A DNA stretch of 64,000 nucleotides from Candidatus Endomicrobium neocapritermitis (GCA_009778325.1 WRJZ01000052.1:1-64000), one strand, 5' to 3'; shown: positions 32,927 through 42,518, numbered from the stretch's first letter. Translations and numbers: made by a program. The notes: generated by a model from the sequence alone, not told the origin.

Positions 32927-35900
32927 ATGAAGGCAATAATTAAAACAGCGTTTTTTCTGTCAATATCTCTTGCGGCGGTTACCGCTGCGTTTGCCGCTCC
33001 CCAAAAACCTTCGGATGCGGGCGTGCCATGGAATCTTGGCAATTTTATGCCAAGCTCTAACCCTAATAACAGGATGCCGGATCCTGATTTAAGAATGTCT
33101 GCCCAGCCTTACGCGTATCCTACAAACAGATGGTGGGGGTCGGCATATATTACCAACCCGGATTTCGGCGCAGCCAACCCTCCGTATTCAACAATGATGT
33201 TTTTAGGCCCCGCTTCCATAAGATTTTTTAATGCCCAAAGCTCAGTAGTAGGCGTCAGATTGACTGCTCCGAATGTCGCCACGATACCGGATAGTAATGG
33301 GTATGGCAGAGTTAACGGCATTACTTCCGGTACCGGATTTATACAGTTGTCCGTCAGCTCAAATCCGGTTATGGATCCAACTAAGCCGTATACGCCTTAT
33401 TTCATAAATCCTTCTTCATTGACGGTAACAAACTTTTCGGATTGGGCTGTAACCGCGGAAATCCGCGATAAGGCAAATCCTGATTTAAAAATGACGGCGA
33501 CATTTGTTAAAGGCGGAGTTTTTACATACCTCAAATTTTCCAGCGGAACATATACGGATTTGCGTTTTGGATGGCAAACATGGAACTATACTGTTAATGA
33601 TGCTGCCAACGCCTCAGGTTCAATCAGATGGAAAAATGACGGAGCAATTATACGCCAAAACGGACAATGGTTTGCTATATATCTTCCCGCAAACACCTCA
33701 TATTCCTTTCCTTTGTATGGTGACTGCTATTGGGGGATGAGGTTAATTTTTCCTCCGGATGCCGAAACCGAAGAAGAACGATATGTGATCATAGCCTATC
33801 TCGGCAATCAGACAATGTATCCTACGGAAGCCGATGTTCTGCCTTTATTTTTAGAATACCGCAAATACGCATATAATTTCATAACTGACACGAAAGTTAC
33901 CTGGGAAAAAAATGACGATTCGTCAATTACAACTAAATTTCAATATGCAACAACTGTTCTCCCGAAAAGGCCGTCCGGAGATTTTGTTGAAGGGCAAACG
34001 CTTTTTGCATTGTATCCTCACCAATGGAGATATCTTGCGCCCGGCTCTCCGGCAGTTCCTCTTACAGTTCCCGGCAGTTCAAATCCCGAATACACGACCA
34101 TACGCGGCAAGCTTAAAGTTTATAAAGGCGATTCTTTTAAGACAAGATATGAGTTTCACGGAATACTGCCGAGTTTGACTTATGAAGTTCCGGAAGCAAA
34201 CCGCTCGGCGTTTGAAGATTATATTGCCGCCGATAATAATTTTAGCATAGCCGGAGCTGCAAATGATACTTACCGCAAGGGCAAAGCGCTGGCGAAAGCG
34301 GCAAATCTTATTCCTGTTTTTCATCAGGCGGGAAAAATAGCGGAACGGGACTTAATGAAAGAAAAGTTAAAAGAAGAGCTTAGACTGTGGTATGAAGGTT
34401 CCGGCGGACGCTCTTTCTCATACGATGCCGCTTGGGGAGGGATTATCGGCGCTCCCGGATCTTACGGAAGCCAGCTCTATAGCGATCATCACTTTCATTA
34501 CGGATATTTTGTTTACGCTTCGGCAATACTCGCGATGTATGATCCTGAATTTGCTTCAGCTTCACAGTATAAAGGAATGGTGGATTTGCTTATAAGAAAT
34601 TTTGCAAGCCCTTACAGGCATAATGACATTAAATTTCAGGAAAGAAGTTTTCCGTTTTTAAGGAATTTTGACGTTTACGCAGGACAAAGCTGGGCAAACG
34701 GAAGAGGGGCCAGCGCCGGTGATTGGGGAGGCGGCCTTGATGACGGCAACGATCAGGAGTCAATATCCGAAGCGATGAACGCGTGGGCGGGCATATATCT
34801 TTGGGGTATCATGACAAATAATACCGACTGGATAACGCTTGGCATGTACGGATATACTACGGAAAGCAAAGCCGCGGAAGAGTATTATTTTGATATACAT
34901 AACCAAACTTATCCGTCCGATTATAGCCACCGCGGAGGTATTTTATTTGACAACTCTTTAAGATACTATACTCATTGGGAGTATGAAGGCACGGTAAATC
35001 CGAAAGCGACTACGAAACAGGAAAGATACGGCATATGGATACTGCCGCTTACCCCTTCTATGTTATATATGGGGTACAATCCGTCAGCCGCACAAGATTA
35101 TTATAACAGAATGCTTAACGACACGACGGCAGCCAATGATCCTTCCATATGGAGAGACATTTTTCTCAGATATAAATCTTTATTTAACGCTTCGGAGGCA
35201 TTAACAGACTGGAGCTCTCAGCCGATTACAGCGGAAGAAGGCAGCAGCTTATCGTATTCCTATCATTTTATAAACTTTTTTAACGCTTTAGGATATGTGA
35301 GTACGGATTATTACGCTTTGGATGAATTTAATAATCCCGTTGCGTTTACCGTTATGGAAAAATCAAACGGCGAGCATACGTTTATAGCGTACAATAATTC
35401 CGATAACGAAAAAAAGATTAAATTCTTTCCGAGGTCAGGCTCTTCCCTTCCGAACAACGGCGAGATGACAATACCTCCGAAAGTACTCGCCCAGACAAAA
35501 GATTTTCAAAGCTTAAAATATGATCTTATTCCGTCGGAAATTACCATAACTCCGAGCACAAATACCGCGCTCAATACATATAGTATTTTCTCGGATAATT
35601 TTCTGGGAGCTGTTATCGACGGGCACATTTATAATGACCCTTATAATGACGCCCTTACGCTGGATTTATGGAAAGAAGGAAGCATAACTACCGTGGAAAT
35701 TACGTTTTCTTCTTCTTCGGCTTCTCCCGAAGGTATGGAAGGCGTAAATTATTTGTCGGCAAAAAGAACCTATGCCGGCTGGGGAGGATGGGGATTCAAG
35801 TTTGCGGACGGCGCGCTGGACATGTCTTCTTTTCATGACGGCAAAATAGAAGTCAGCATCAAAATAGATTCCGCTTCCAATGTCGCCGAAGATTTTGAAA

Positions 35901-36751
35901 TAGGCCTTGAAACGGCATTCGGCCCGGTTTGGTTTGCTCTGGGAAGTTTGGGATTTAATCAAAATTCAACCGATTGGCAGGTGATATCAATACCTTTAAG
36001 CGACCAATATATAACGGAAAGAAGCTTACGCTATGTTACGACTCCTTTCATGATGGCGCATAATGCCGGCTCGTCTTCAAGGTCGTCAAACGAGTGGGAT
36101 ATCCCGGTAAATATTTCTTCCGTTTTATGGAAAAAATCCGAATCACAGCTGCAGCTGTCCGCCTATTTTTCGGCTGAGTTAAAAAATCGCGCCGACAATG
36201 AGCCTGCATCGGTCATAGGGTGGACGCATTCGGATTTTAGGCAAAGATACGCGGTCGCGCAGCAGTATATTGAGATCGGTTTAAATAATTCCGAAGGAAA
36301 CAGCTGGTGTCTTCAAATTTATACTGATAATACCGGCGATGATCTTCAATACGGCGGAAATATATCTTCGGATACCGTTTCCGGTCTGGTAAATATCAGC
36401 AGTGCAAATACTGCGATGATTCCGATTATGTGGCGCGTTGACCATGGAATTTTTGATTTGAACGCGTCGAGTCAGACGCTCGTCAACGATGACGGCGGTT
36501 CAGGGCTTATGGTGTGGGGAGCTTTAAGGGATGTTGCCGCTTTTTCAAATACGCCCGGTTCTCTCGGCTACGGAAGCGATGAAATTATAATTTGGGACAG
36601 GCAGGGTTTTAAATGGGACCAATGGGGCATGACAAGGGGAGTTCCTATCGAAGATAAAAAAGTCAGGTTATATTTTCTCGCGGATTTCAGAAACGCGATA
36701 AAGGGTTATTCGTATAAGGCAAATATAGTGATTGAATATTTTAACGAGTAG
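32927..36751 (+). CDS. Exported GH81 endo-beta-1,3-glucanase with C-terminal binding domain
   Basis: 1,274-aa protein with a signal peptide (residues 1-23). An N-terminal beta-sandwich (NRWWGSAYITNPDFG) and an (alpha/alpha)6 domain match glycoside hydrolase family 81. Catalytic-region motifs are DHHFHYGYFVYAS (Asp near 520) and NDQESISEAMNAW (Glu near 611 and 615). GH81 enzymes hydrolyse beta-1,3-glucan such as callose, laminarin or curdlan. From about residue 900 there are beta-rich, probably carbohydrate-binding regions (AGWGGWGFKFADG). I chose the ATG at 32927, with aggagg 8 bases upstream, over TTG at 32921. Confidence 0.93.
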   Translation: MKAIIKTAFFLSISLAAVTAAFAAPQKPSDAGVPWNLGNFMPSSNPNNRMPDPDLRMSAQPYAYPTNRWWGSAYITNPDFGAANPPYSTMMFLGPASIRFFNAQSSVVGVRLTAPNVATIPDSNGYGRVNGITSGTGFIQLSVSSNPVMDPTKPYTPYFINPSSLTVTNFSDWAVTAEIRDKANPDLKMTATFVKGGVFTYLKFSSGTYTDLRFGWQTWNYTVNDAANASGSIRWKNDGAIIRQNGQWFAIYLPANTSYSFPLYGDCYWGMRLIFPPDAETEEERYVIIAYLGNQTMYPTEADVLPLFLEYRKYAYNFITDTKVTWEKNDDSSITTKFQYATTVLPKRPSGDFVEGQTLFALYPHQWRYLAPGSPAVPLTVPGSSNPEYTTIRGKLKVYKGDSFKTRYEFHGILPSLTYEVPEANRSAFEDYIAADNNFSIAGAANDTYRKGKALAKAANLIPVFHQAGKIAERDLMKEKLKEELRLWYEGSGGRSFSYDAAWGGIIGAPGSYGSQLYSDHHFHYGYFVYASAILAMYDPEFASASQYKGMVDLLIRNFASPYRHNDIKFQERSFPFLRNFDVYAGQSWANGRGASAGDWGGGLDDGNDQESISEAMNAWAGIYLWGIMTNNTDWITLGMYGYTTESKAAEEYYFDIHNQTYPSDYSHRGGILFDNSLRYYTHWEYEGTVNPKATTKQERYGIWILPLTPSMLYMGYNPSAAQDYYNRMLNDTTAANDPSIWRDIFLRYKSLFNASEALTDWSSQPITAEEGSSLSYSYHFINFFNALGYVSTDYYALDEFNNPVAFTVMEKSNGEHTFIAYNNSDNEKKIKFFPRSGSSLPNNGEMTIPPKVLAQTKDFQSLKYDLIPSEITITPSTNTALNTYSIFSDNFLGAVIDGHIYNDPYNDALTLDLWKEGSITTVEITFSSSSASPEGMEGVNYLSAKRTYAGWGGWGFKFADGALDMSSFHDGKIEVSIKIDSASNVAEDFEIGLETAFGPVWFALGSLGFNQNSTDWQVISIPLSDQYITERSLRYVTTPFMMAHNAGSSSRSSNEWDIPVNISSVLWKKSESQLQLSAYFSAELKNRADNEPASVIGWTHSDFRQRYAVAQQYIEIGLNNSEGNSWCLQIYTDNTGDDLQYGGNISSDTVSGLVNISSANTAMIPIMWRVDHGIFDLNASSQTLVNDDGGSGLMVWGALRDVAAFSNTPGSLGYGSDEIIIWDRQGFKWDQWGMTRGVPIEDKKVRLYFLADFRNAIKGYSYKANIVIEYFNE

Positions 36752-36767
36752 GGAAAGGATATTCAAA

Positions 36768-37901
36768 GTGGAAAACTTCACGGTATCTCCCGATAAGAAA
36801 ACTGTTTTTATAATGGGCGCAGGAGCAAGCAAAGACGACGGTATTGCCGTTCAGAATGAGATTTTGGATAAAATAATAAAAGGCAAGTTTTCATTTCCTC
36901 CTGAAAAAGACGATTCGGTAACTTTCAAAGAGTACACCAAAATATCATCCAATATTAACGAGCTGGTGAATATTGTTTTTGCCGACGGAGCTCAGAAAAA
37001 CCTCAGCCTTGAAAGTCTTTTTAATATTTTAGAAACGGCTCTGGACAAAAGAGAAAATATAGGCGGGCTTGAACTTAAAAAAATAAGACTTTATTATGCC
37101 GATTTGATAAAAGGCATAATGTACGCCACAAGAATAGACTCCAAACTTGAAGACCATAAAGTCGAAAACTTTCTTGACGGAAAAAAGCAGCCTAAGAGCC
37201 CGTATACCGAAATGGGCGCTAAACTGTACAAACAGTATAAATACGGCAAAATAAGTTTTTCATTCGTTAATTTCAATTATGACATATGTCTCGACAGAGT
37301 TTTGCTTTCAATGCACGATAAAAAAGAATCGGAATCTTTTGACCTGGATTACGGCATTGAACTCGGGAATTACGCTTTGGAGCCCGGGCGCAAACTGTGG
37401 TTCGGAAAACCGAGAAGCAGGAAGATGTATCTTCTGCGGCCTCACGGTTCGGTAAATTGGCTTTTTTGCCGTTCATGCGGAAATGTGTTTTCAAAACTTA
37501 CCAGGCAGAATAAAGTCGCCGATATAATACAGAGCACCAAATGTTATAACTGCAAGCTTTCAAATCTCGAGCCTTATATTATTTATCCCAGCTACAACAG
37601 GATTTATGAGAACAAACATCTGATTCAGATTTGGCTCCGTACGGAAAAACTTCTGATGGAGGCCGATAAATGGTGTTTCATAGGTTATTCTCTTCCCGAA
37701 GCCGACAGGTACTTTACGTATATTTTGACGCGGGCTTACAACTACAGAAAGGCGGTGGGCTGCAATACCGAAGTTTCCGTCGTAAATATAAACAGGGATG
37801 TATTCGCGAAATTCGGCACTTACTTTAATAAAGTCGTAAAGTACGAATGCACTTTCAAAGAGTTTACAAATAAATATTTTTCAGCCGGAGAGGGGGGCTG
37901 A
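36768..37901 (+). CDS. SIR2-like NAD-binding protein with zinc ribbon
   Basis: 377-aa sirtuin-fold protein. It has the NAD-binding FIMGAGASKDDG (residue ~15), VNFNYD in place of the sirtuin NID motif, PHGSVNW with the catalytic-type His, a CX2C...CX2C zinc site (FCRSCGNVF, KCYNCKL) and a late Rossmann strand FIGYSLPEAD. SIR2-like proteins include deacylases and NADases of phage defence; this sequence does not decide which. The GTG at 36768 has aaagga upstream; a frame open from 36732 overlaps the GH81 gene and is not needed. A small membrane protein follows after 2 bases. Confidence 0.85.
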   Translation: MENFTVSPDKKTVFIMGAGASKDDGIAVQNEILDKIIKGKFSFPPEKDDSVTFKEYTKISSNINELVNIVFADGAQKNLSLESLFNILETALDKRENIGGLELKKIRLYYADLIKGIMYATRIDSKLEDHKVENFLDGKKQPKSPYTEMGAKLYKQYKYGKISFSFVNFNYDICLDRVLLSMHDKKESESFDLDYGIELGNYALEPGRKLWFGKPRSRKMYLLRPHGSVNWLFCRSCGNVFSKLTRQNKVADIIQSTKCYNCKLSNLEPYIIYPSYNRIYENKHLIQIWLRTEKLLMEADKWCFIGYSLPEADRYFTYILTRAYNYRKAVGCNTEVSVVNINRDVFAKFGTYFNKVVKYECTFKEFTNKYFSAGEGG

Positions 37902-37903
37902 CA

Positions 37904-38200
37904 ATGAAAGCTTTGGCCGGAGCAATTTTAAAAATGCTGGGAGTGCTCTGCATTGGAATAGCGGCTTATGTCATCGTAAGATGGTATATATATTGGCTGG
38001 CTTACTATCTTATAGGAAACTTTAAAATATCCGTTGTTATCGGGCTTTTGACTTTTTTCATGGCTCCTCTTGCGGGAATTATTGATTTGTTCTGGCATTG
38101 GTTCGCCGCTCCTGCCGTTGAAATGTGGAAATATTTTCTGGCTTATTTTATCGGAGGAAAAATTTTGCTGTTCGTAGGCAAAATACTTAACGGAAGATAG
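37904..38200 (+). CDS. Small three-helix membrane protein
   Basis: 98-aa protein with about three hydrophobic segments (residues 5-35, 43-65, 72-95) rich in Trp and Tyr (VRWYIYWLAYYLIG, DLFWHWFAAP). No family is recognised. It starts 2 bases after the SIR2-like gene, so the two are very probably co-translated. This pairing is the only clue to its role. Confidence 0.7.
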   Translation: MKALAGAILKMLGVLCIGIAAYVIVRWYIYWLAYYLIGNFKISVVIGLLTFFMAPLAGIIDLFWHWFAAPAVEMWKYFLAYFIGGKILLFVGKILNGR

Positions 38201-38202
38201 AA

Positions 38203-38276
38203 CGGCAATTACGAATTACGAATGACGAATTACGAATCAACGGCAAACTGCAACGGCAATTACGAATCAGCAACAA
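38203..38276. repeat. Half element, word attacga
   Basis: acggcaattacgaattacgaa continues through gaatcaacggcaaactgcaacggcaattacgaatcagc. It is very similar to the coding insertion in the giant gene, including the second short word run. It lies between convergent genes. No inverted right arm is visible. Confidence 0.85.
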
Positions 38277-38314
38277 AGATAAGGCCGTACGGGCGGGCGT
38301 AGGTATAGGTCAAC

Positions 38315-40393
38315 TCACCTCCCTTTTTGACGGCCCTCTGATATGACTTTTATCTCAACCCGTCTGTTTTCTGGAGCAGCGGTATTTTTTTTGTCCGCAA
38401 AGTTTGACGCTCCTAATCCTTTAGGCTCAATTATCTCAAAATCCACATCGTTATTAGCGAGCTCATTGGCGACAAGAGCCGCCCTCCTGAGAGAATACTG
38501 TTTGTTAATCTCATCGCTTCCGGTTGAATCAGTGTAACCCTCAACCAAAACTTTGAATTTTTGCCCTTGATTCTCTGAAATATATTTATTTATTTCGGAT
38601 GCGACCTTCATAACTTCTTTTACTCCGTTTGCCGAAAGCTCAAATTTTGCGCTGCCGGTAAAAAGCTTATCCTGCGTCAAAACAAAACTAAGCTTTAACT
38701 GACCTGCCTGTTTCGTTTTGGGCACACCGGCCGCGCCGGCAGTTGTTTCTTTTTTTGTATCTTTCATATTCTGTTTTGGCTGAACAGACTTTTTTACATC
38801 GGCCGCTTTCCGGGTGACGGCTTCCTGTTCGGCTTTCCCGGCAGTTTTTGCGGCTCGGGCTTCTTCAGCGGCTTTTTTCTTTTGAGATTGTTCTTCTTCT
38901 CTTTTTGCTTTTAGTTCGGCTTCCTGCTTTGCTTTCTCAGCAGCTTTTGCGGCTTGGGCTTCTTCAACTGCTTTTTTCTTTTGATATTGCTCTTCTTCTC
39001 TTTTTGCTTTTAGCCCGGCTTCCTGCTTTGCTTTCAATTCTTTGGCAGCCTGTTTTTCTATTGTTACTCTGTTTTTTTCTTCCGCTTCAGCCTTCTTTAT
39101 CGCAAGCTCGGCGGCTTTCGCTTCCAGTTCAGCTTTTATTCTTGCCTGCATGGCGGCTTTTCTTTCGGCTTCTTCTTTTAACCTTATTTCTTCGGCTCTT
39201 TTTGCTTCATGCGCTTCGATTTCGGCGCGCCGTTTAGCTTCTTCCGCAGAGCGCTTTGCAGATTCTTTTTCATAGGCAATCCTTGCCTTTTCATCTTTTT
39301 TACGCTGCTCGGCCGCCAACTTCGCTTCAAACTCGGCAATTTCAGCTTCCATTTTCGCCTTTCTTATTCTTTCGGCTTCAAAAAACTTTTGCCTTTCTTC
39401 AATTTCCATCTGCTTTTTTTCTTCGGCGATACGCATGGCTTCTTCTTCAGCGCGAAGTTTCTCTTCCGCTTCTCTTTTTTTCTGCTGTTCAAACATTCTC
39501 GCTTCTTCTTCGGCTTTCAACTTTTCATCTATCTTTTTCAGCCTTTCTTCTTCTGCAGTCTTTTGAGCGGCTTCAAATTCCGCTTTTTGCATGGCGGCTT
39601 GTTCAGCCGCTTCTTTTTTCAATCTTTCCTGTTCCGCTTCAGCTTCTCTTATCGCTTTTAGTTCTGCCTCTTCACGCGCTTTTAATGCCGTCGCTTCTTC
39701 ATCTGCCTTCCGTTCTTCCTCCAGCCTCTGTTTTTCTATTTTTAAACGTTCTTCGTCAGCTCTTCTTTCTTCCAATTCTTTTTGCTTTTGTTCTACTGCA
39801 AGCCGATTTACTTCTTCTTCAGCGCGTCTCTGCTTTTCAATTTCCAGATTAGCTTCTATTTCAATTCTTCGTTTTTCTTCAACAGCGTCCTTTTGAGCGG
39901 CTTCAAACTCGGCTTTTTGCCTGGAGGCTTGTTCCGATGCTTCTCTTTTCGATATTTTCTGTTCTGCTTTTTCAGACGCGTTTCTTTCGCCTTCTTCGCG
40001 TTTTGCTGTTTTTTCAGCTTCTTTTCTCTCATTTTCAAGAAATTTCTGTTTTTCTTTTTCTGATTTGGCGTCTTCTGTCGCTTTTTTCTTTGCTTTAGCA
40101 GCTTCCGTTTTTTTGCGTTCGGCTTCTTTCCGCGCTATTTTTTTAGCCTCATCCGCTTCCAGTTTCTCTTTTTTCGCTGATGCGGCAGTTTTGGCTTTTT
40201 CATCTGCTCGTCTCTTGGCTTCCGCTTCTTCTCTAAGCCTCTTTTCAGCTTCCAATTCTCCGTCGGCAATAACTATTTTCCTCTTAACCCTGGAACCTTT
40301 TTGCGATTGGGAAACATTTTGGGCATACGCGGGAACTTCCGAAAAAATCGCAAAAATGAATGCTAAAAGTATTATAGAAATTATTTTTTTCAT
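38315..40393 (-). CDS. OmpA-family protein with very long charged helix
   Basis: 692-aa protein with a signal peptide (residues 1-24, ending AYAQ). Residues ~45-560 are almost wholly Ala, Glu, Lys and Arg, with heptad-like EEAERKAAEEA patterns, predicting a single long helix or coiled coil reminiscent of TolA. Residues ~570-690 are an OmpA C-terminal peptidoglycan-binding domain (LVEGYTDSTGSDEIN, SLRRAALVANEL, ENRRVEIKV). It would tether to peptidoglycan and span a long distance in the envelope. Ribosome site gagag precedes the ATG. The minus-strand coding explains several long plus-strand shadow frames here. Confidence 0.92.
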   Translation of the reverse strand: MKKIISIILLAFIFAIFSEVPAYAQNVSQSQKGSRVKRKIVIADGELEAEKRLREEAEAKRRADEKAKTAASAKKEKLEADEAKKIARKEAERKKTEAAKAKKKATEDAKSEKEKQKFLENERKEAEKTAKREEGERNASEKAEQKISKREASEQASRQKAEFEAAQKDAVEEKRRIEIEANLEIEKQRRAEEEVNRLAVEQKQKELEERRADEERLKIEKQRLEEERKADEEATALKAREEAELKAIREAEAEQERLKKEAAEQAAMQKAEFEAAQKTAEEERLKKIDEKLKAEEEARMFEQQKKREAEEKLRAEEEAMRIAEEKKQMEIEERQKFFEAERIRKAKMEAEIAEFEAKLAAEQRKKDEKARIAYEKESAKRSAEEAKRRAEIEAHEAKRAEEIRLKEEAERKAAMQARIKAELEAKAAELAIKKAEAEEKNRVTIEKQAAKELKAKQEAGLKAKREEEQYQKKKAVEEAQAAKAAEKAKQEAELKAKREEEQSQKKKAAEEARAAKTAGKAEQEAVTRKAADVKKSVQPKQNMKDTKKETTAGAAGVPKTKQAGQLKLSFVLTQDKLFTGSAKFELSANGVKEVMKVASEINKYISENQGQKFKVLVEGYTDSTGSDEINKQYSLRRAALVANELANNDVDFEIIEPKGLGASNFADKKNTAAPENRRVEIKVISEGRQKGR

Positions 40394-40537
40394 TTCATTT
40401 CTCTCAAATATATAATTGAGTTTCTCTAAAAAACCTATTATGGCTATTCATATAAAATATAGCAGAAAGTACCTAAAATTTGAAGGGAAAAATGAATAAA
40501 CGGCAATGCGGGGAGGCAGCGGTAGGGTAACAAACAA

Positions 40538-40568
40538 AAAAGCACGTTTAAAAATAAACGTGCTTTTT
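40538..40568 (-). terminator. Rho-independent terminator of aspartate aminotransferase gene
   Basis: AGCACGTTTA (40541-40550) pairs with TAAACGTGCT (40555-40564), flanked by A and T runs on both sides. It lies 19 bases beyond the aminotransferase stop on the minus strand. The rest of the 193-bp gap holds a fragment of a gcagcgg-type repeat and the OmpA gene leader. Confidence 0.88.
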
Positions 40569-40586
40569 GCCTTTAACTATTCTCTA

Positions 40587-41777
40587 TTATCTGTCTTCTA
40601 AAGCTTTTTCCAGTCTGTTCATTCCTTCTTCTATTGATTTTATTGAAGTGGCGTAAGAGAGCCTTATACAGCCTTCGGCTCCGAAAGCGGAACCGGGAAC
40701 AACGGCTATTTTTGCTTTTTCAAGCAGGTAATCGGCAAGATCCATATCATTTTTTATAACTTTTCCGCCTAAAGTTTTTCCTATAATCTTTGAAAAATTA
40801 GGGAAAACATAAAACGCTCCGTTCGGCTTTATGCAGGAAATTCCTTCCATTTTATTAAGCCTTTCAAGTATATAATCTCTTCTTTTTTCAAATTCGATTC
40901 TCATTTTTTCAACTTCGGCCTGCGGGCCGTTTAAAGCTTCAACCGCGGCTTTTATTGATATTGACGTCGGGTTTGACGTTGACTGGCTCTGTATTTTTGT
41001 CATTGCCGAAATAATGTCTTTAGGTCCTGCAGCGTAACCTATTCTCCAGCCCGTCATCGCGTACGCTTTGGAAACTCCGTTTACGACTATTGTCCAGGCT
41101 TTTGCTTCCGGCAATACCGACGCGGTCGAGCAAAATTTGAAATTATCGTACACTAAGTGTTCGTATATTTCATCGGATATTATCAAAATTTTGTTTTCCA
41201 CGCACACTTTGACGATTTCTTTGAGCTCATCGCATGAATACGTCACGCCCGTAGGATTTGACGGCGAATTTAAAACTATAGCTTTTGTTTTAGGCGTTAT
41301 CGCTTTTTTTACTTCGACAGGGTCAATTTTGAAATTATTTTTGTCGTCGGTATTGATTATTACGGGCACGGCTCCGGCAAGAATCGCCATATCGGGATAA
41401 GAAACCCAGTAGGGCTCGGGTATTATCACTTCGTCGCCGTCGTTAAATACCGCCATAAAAAGATTGTAAAGCGAATGTTTCGCGCCGCATGAAACAATAA
41501 TTTCATCCTGAGTATAATCAAGCCCGTTTTCTTTTTTAAGCTTATTGATAACGGCGTTTTTTATTTCAGGCGTTCCCGGCACCGCGCAATATTTAGTGAA
41601 GCCGGAGTTTATCGCTTTAACGGCGGCTTCCTTAATATTATCAGGGGTGTCAAAGTCCGGCTCTCCGGTTCCGAAACTTATTACGTCTACTCCCTGCTGC
41701 TGCAATGCCTTCGCTTTGGCGTCTATTGCCAAAGTCGGAGAAGGCTTAATTGCCTGAACTCTTTTTGAAAGATACAT
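40587..41777 (-). CDS. aspB: Aspartate aminotransferase, class I
   Basis: 396-aa PLP-dependent aminotransferase converting aspartate and 2-oxoglutarate to oxaloacetate and glutamate. Motifs: GTGEPDFDTP, SNPTGVTYS, ISDEIYEHLVYD, and the Schiff-base lysine in NGVSKAYAMTGWRIGYAAGP (about residue 235). The form is the Ib (AspB) type typical of bacteria. Ribosome site gggggaag lies just upstream of the ATG. It could feed the malate/fumarate genes elsewhere in the window with C4 acids. Confidence 0.95.
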   Translation of the reverse strand: MYLSKRVQAIKPSPTLAIDAKAKALQQQGVDVISFGTGEPDFDTPDNIKEAAVKAINSGFTKYCAVPGTPEIKNAVINKLKKENGLDYTQDEIIVSCGAKHSLYNLFMAVFNDGDEVIIPEPYWVSYPDMAILAGAVPVIINTDDKNNFKIDPVEVKKAITPKTKAIVLNSPSNPTGVTYSCDELKEIVKVCVENKILIISDEIYEHLVYDNFKFCSTASVLPEAKAWTIVVNGVSKAYAMTGWRIGYAAGPKDIISAMTKIQSQSTSNPTSISIKAAVEALNGPQAEVEKMRIEFEKRRDYILERLNKMEGISCIKPNGAFYVFPNFSKIIGKTLGGKVIKNDMDLADYLLEKAKIAVVPGSAFGAEGCIRLSYATSIKSIEEGMNRLEKALEDR

Positions 41778-41854
41778 TTTCTTCCCCCTAATAAAAGACG
41801 CCCCTTATAAATATATTGGGCGCCGTTTGATTTCAACTTGCTGAATGCCGGTGT

Positions 41855-41883
41855 TTGACATTTTTTTTAAATTTTTGTAGATT
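41855..41883 (+). promoter_or_regulatory. Putative promoter of rplU operon
   Basis: TTGACA (41855-41860) with a 17-bp T-rich spacer and TAGATT (41878-41883) as -10. An alternative -10, TTATAC, lies 4 bases further on. It precedes the rplU ATG at 41910 by 26 bases. The -35 is perfect and the -10 is imperfect. Confidence 0.6.
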
Positions 41884-41909
41884 ATACAGATTACAAAGGA
41901 GTATGTCAA

Positions 41910-42224
41910 ATGTATGCGATAATCAAGACGGGCGGAAAACAGTACAGAGTAGAAGAAGGAATTAATTTAGTAGTAGAGAAGCTTGGAGAAGCCGAAGTAG
42001 GTCAGGAAGTTGTTCTCGGCGAAGTTCTTATGCTTGCAGACGGCGAAAAAGCAACCGTAGGAAAACCTACCGTAGCTGGCGCCAGCGTTGTAGCTAAAGT
42101 GATAGCTCAGAAAAGAGCTCCTAAAATTTTGGTGTTCAAAAGAAAACCGAAAAAAGGCTACAAGAAAATGCAGGGACATCGTCAGTATGTAACAGAGCTG
42201 GAAATAACAAAGATTAAGGCTTAA
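41910..42224 (+). CDS. rplU: 50S ribosomal protein L21
   Basis: 104-aa L21 (MYAIIKTGGKQYRVEEG at the start, KRKPKKGYKKMQGHRQ near the end). The length is normal for the family. It binds 23S rRNA in the large subunit. It is first in the conserved order rplU-rpmA-obg, and an aaaggag ribosome site is present. Confidence 0.98.
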   Translation: MYAIIKTGGKQYRVEEGINLVVEKLGEAEVGQEVVLGEVLMLADGEKATVGKPTVAGASVVAKVIAQKRAPKILVFKRKPKKGYKKMQGHRQYVTELEITKIKA

Positions 42225-42255
42225 CCCTTAGCAAGATTAAATCAGGAGACACAAA

Positions 42256-42507
42256 ATGGCAACAGTTAAAGCGCAAGGATCGTCTAGTAACGGCCGCGAT
42301 TCGCATGGCCAGCGGCTAGGCGTAAAAATATACGGAGACCAAAAAGCTTCGGCAGGCGCGATTATAGTGCGTCAGCGCGGAACGAAGTTTTTTCCCGGAG
42401 TAAACGCGGGAATGGGAAAAGACAATACCATATTTGCTAAAGTCGCGGGGACCGTCAAATTTATAAGAAAGTCCGGCGACAGATGTTACGTAAATATTCT
42501 TCCGTAA
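42256..42507 (+). CDS. rpmA: 50S ribosomal protein L27
   Basis: 83-aa L27 with [20 protein letters not shown] and the GTKFFPG and [13 protein letters not shown] segments. The N-terminus reads [11 protein letters not shown] rather than the more usual AHKKGGGSS; this tail reaches the peptidyl-transferase centre. An aggaga ribosome site precedes it, 31 bases after rplU. Confidence 0.97.
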   Translation: MATVKAQGSSSNGRDSHGQRLGVKIYGDQKASAGAIIVRQRGTKFFPGVNAGMGKDNTIFAKVAGTVKFIRKSGDRCYVNILP

Positions 42508-42518
42508 AATAAAAGCTA

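Noticed and set aside
36768-38200. Calling the SIR2-like pair a phage-defence system
   Set aside because: No nuclease, Argonaute, TIR, SLOG or other defence gene is adjacent, and the neighbours are metabolic and envelope genes. The function is left open.
38848-40063. Several long plus-strand frames rich in Phe, Leu and Ser
   Set aside because: They are the antisense of the Ala/Glu/Lys-rich helix of the minus-strand OmpA protein; low-complexity GAA/GCT codons produce open antisense frames. They have no ribosome sites or family motifs.
41798-41824. Hairpin gacgcccc...gggcgcc in the aspB/rplU divergent gap
   Set aside because: The stem is short with imperfect pairing and no T run. It could be a leader structure of aspB, but the support is too weak to list as a feature.
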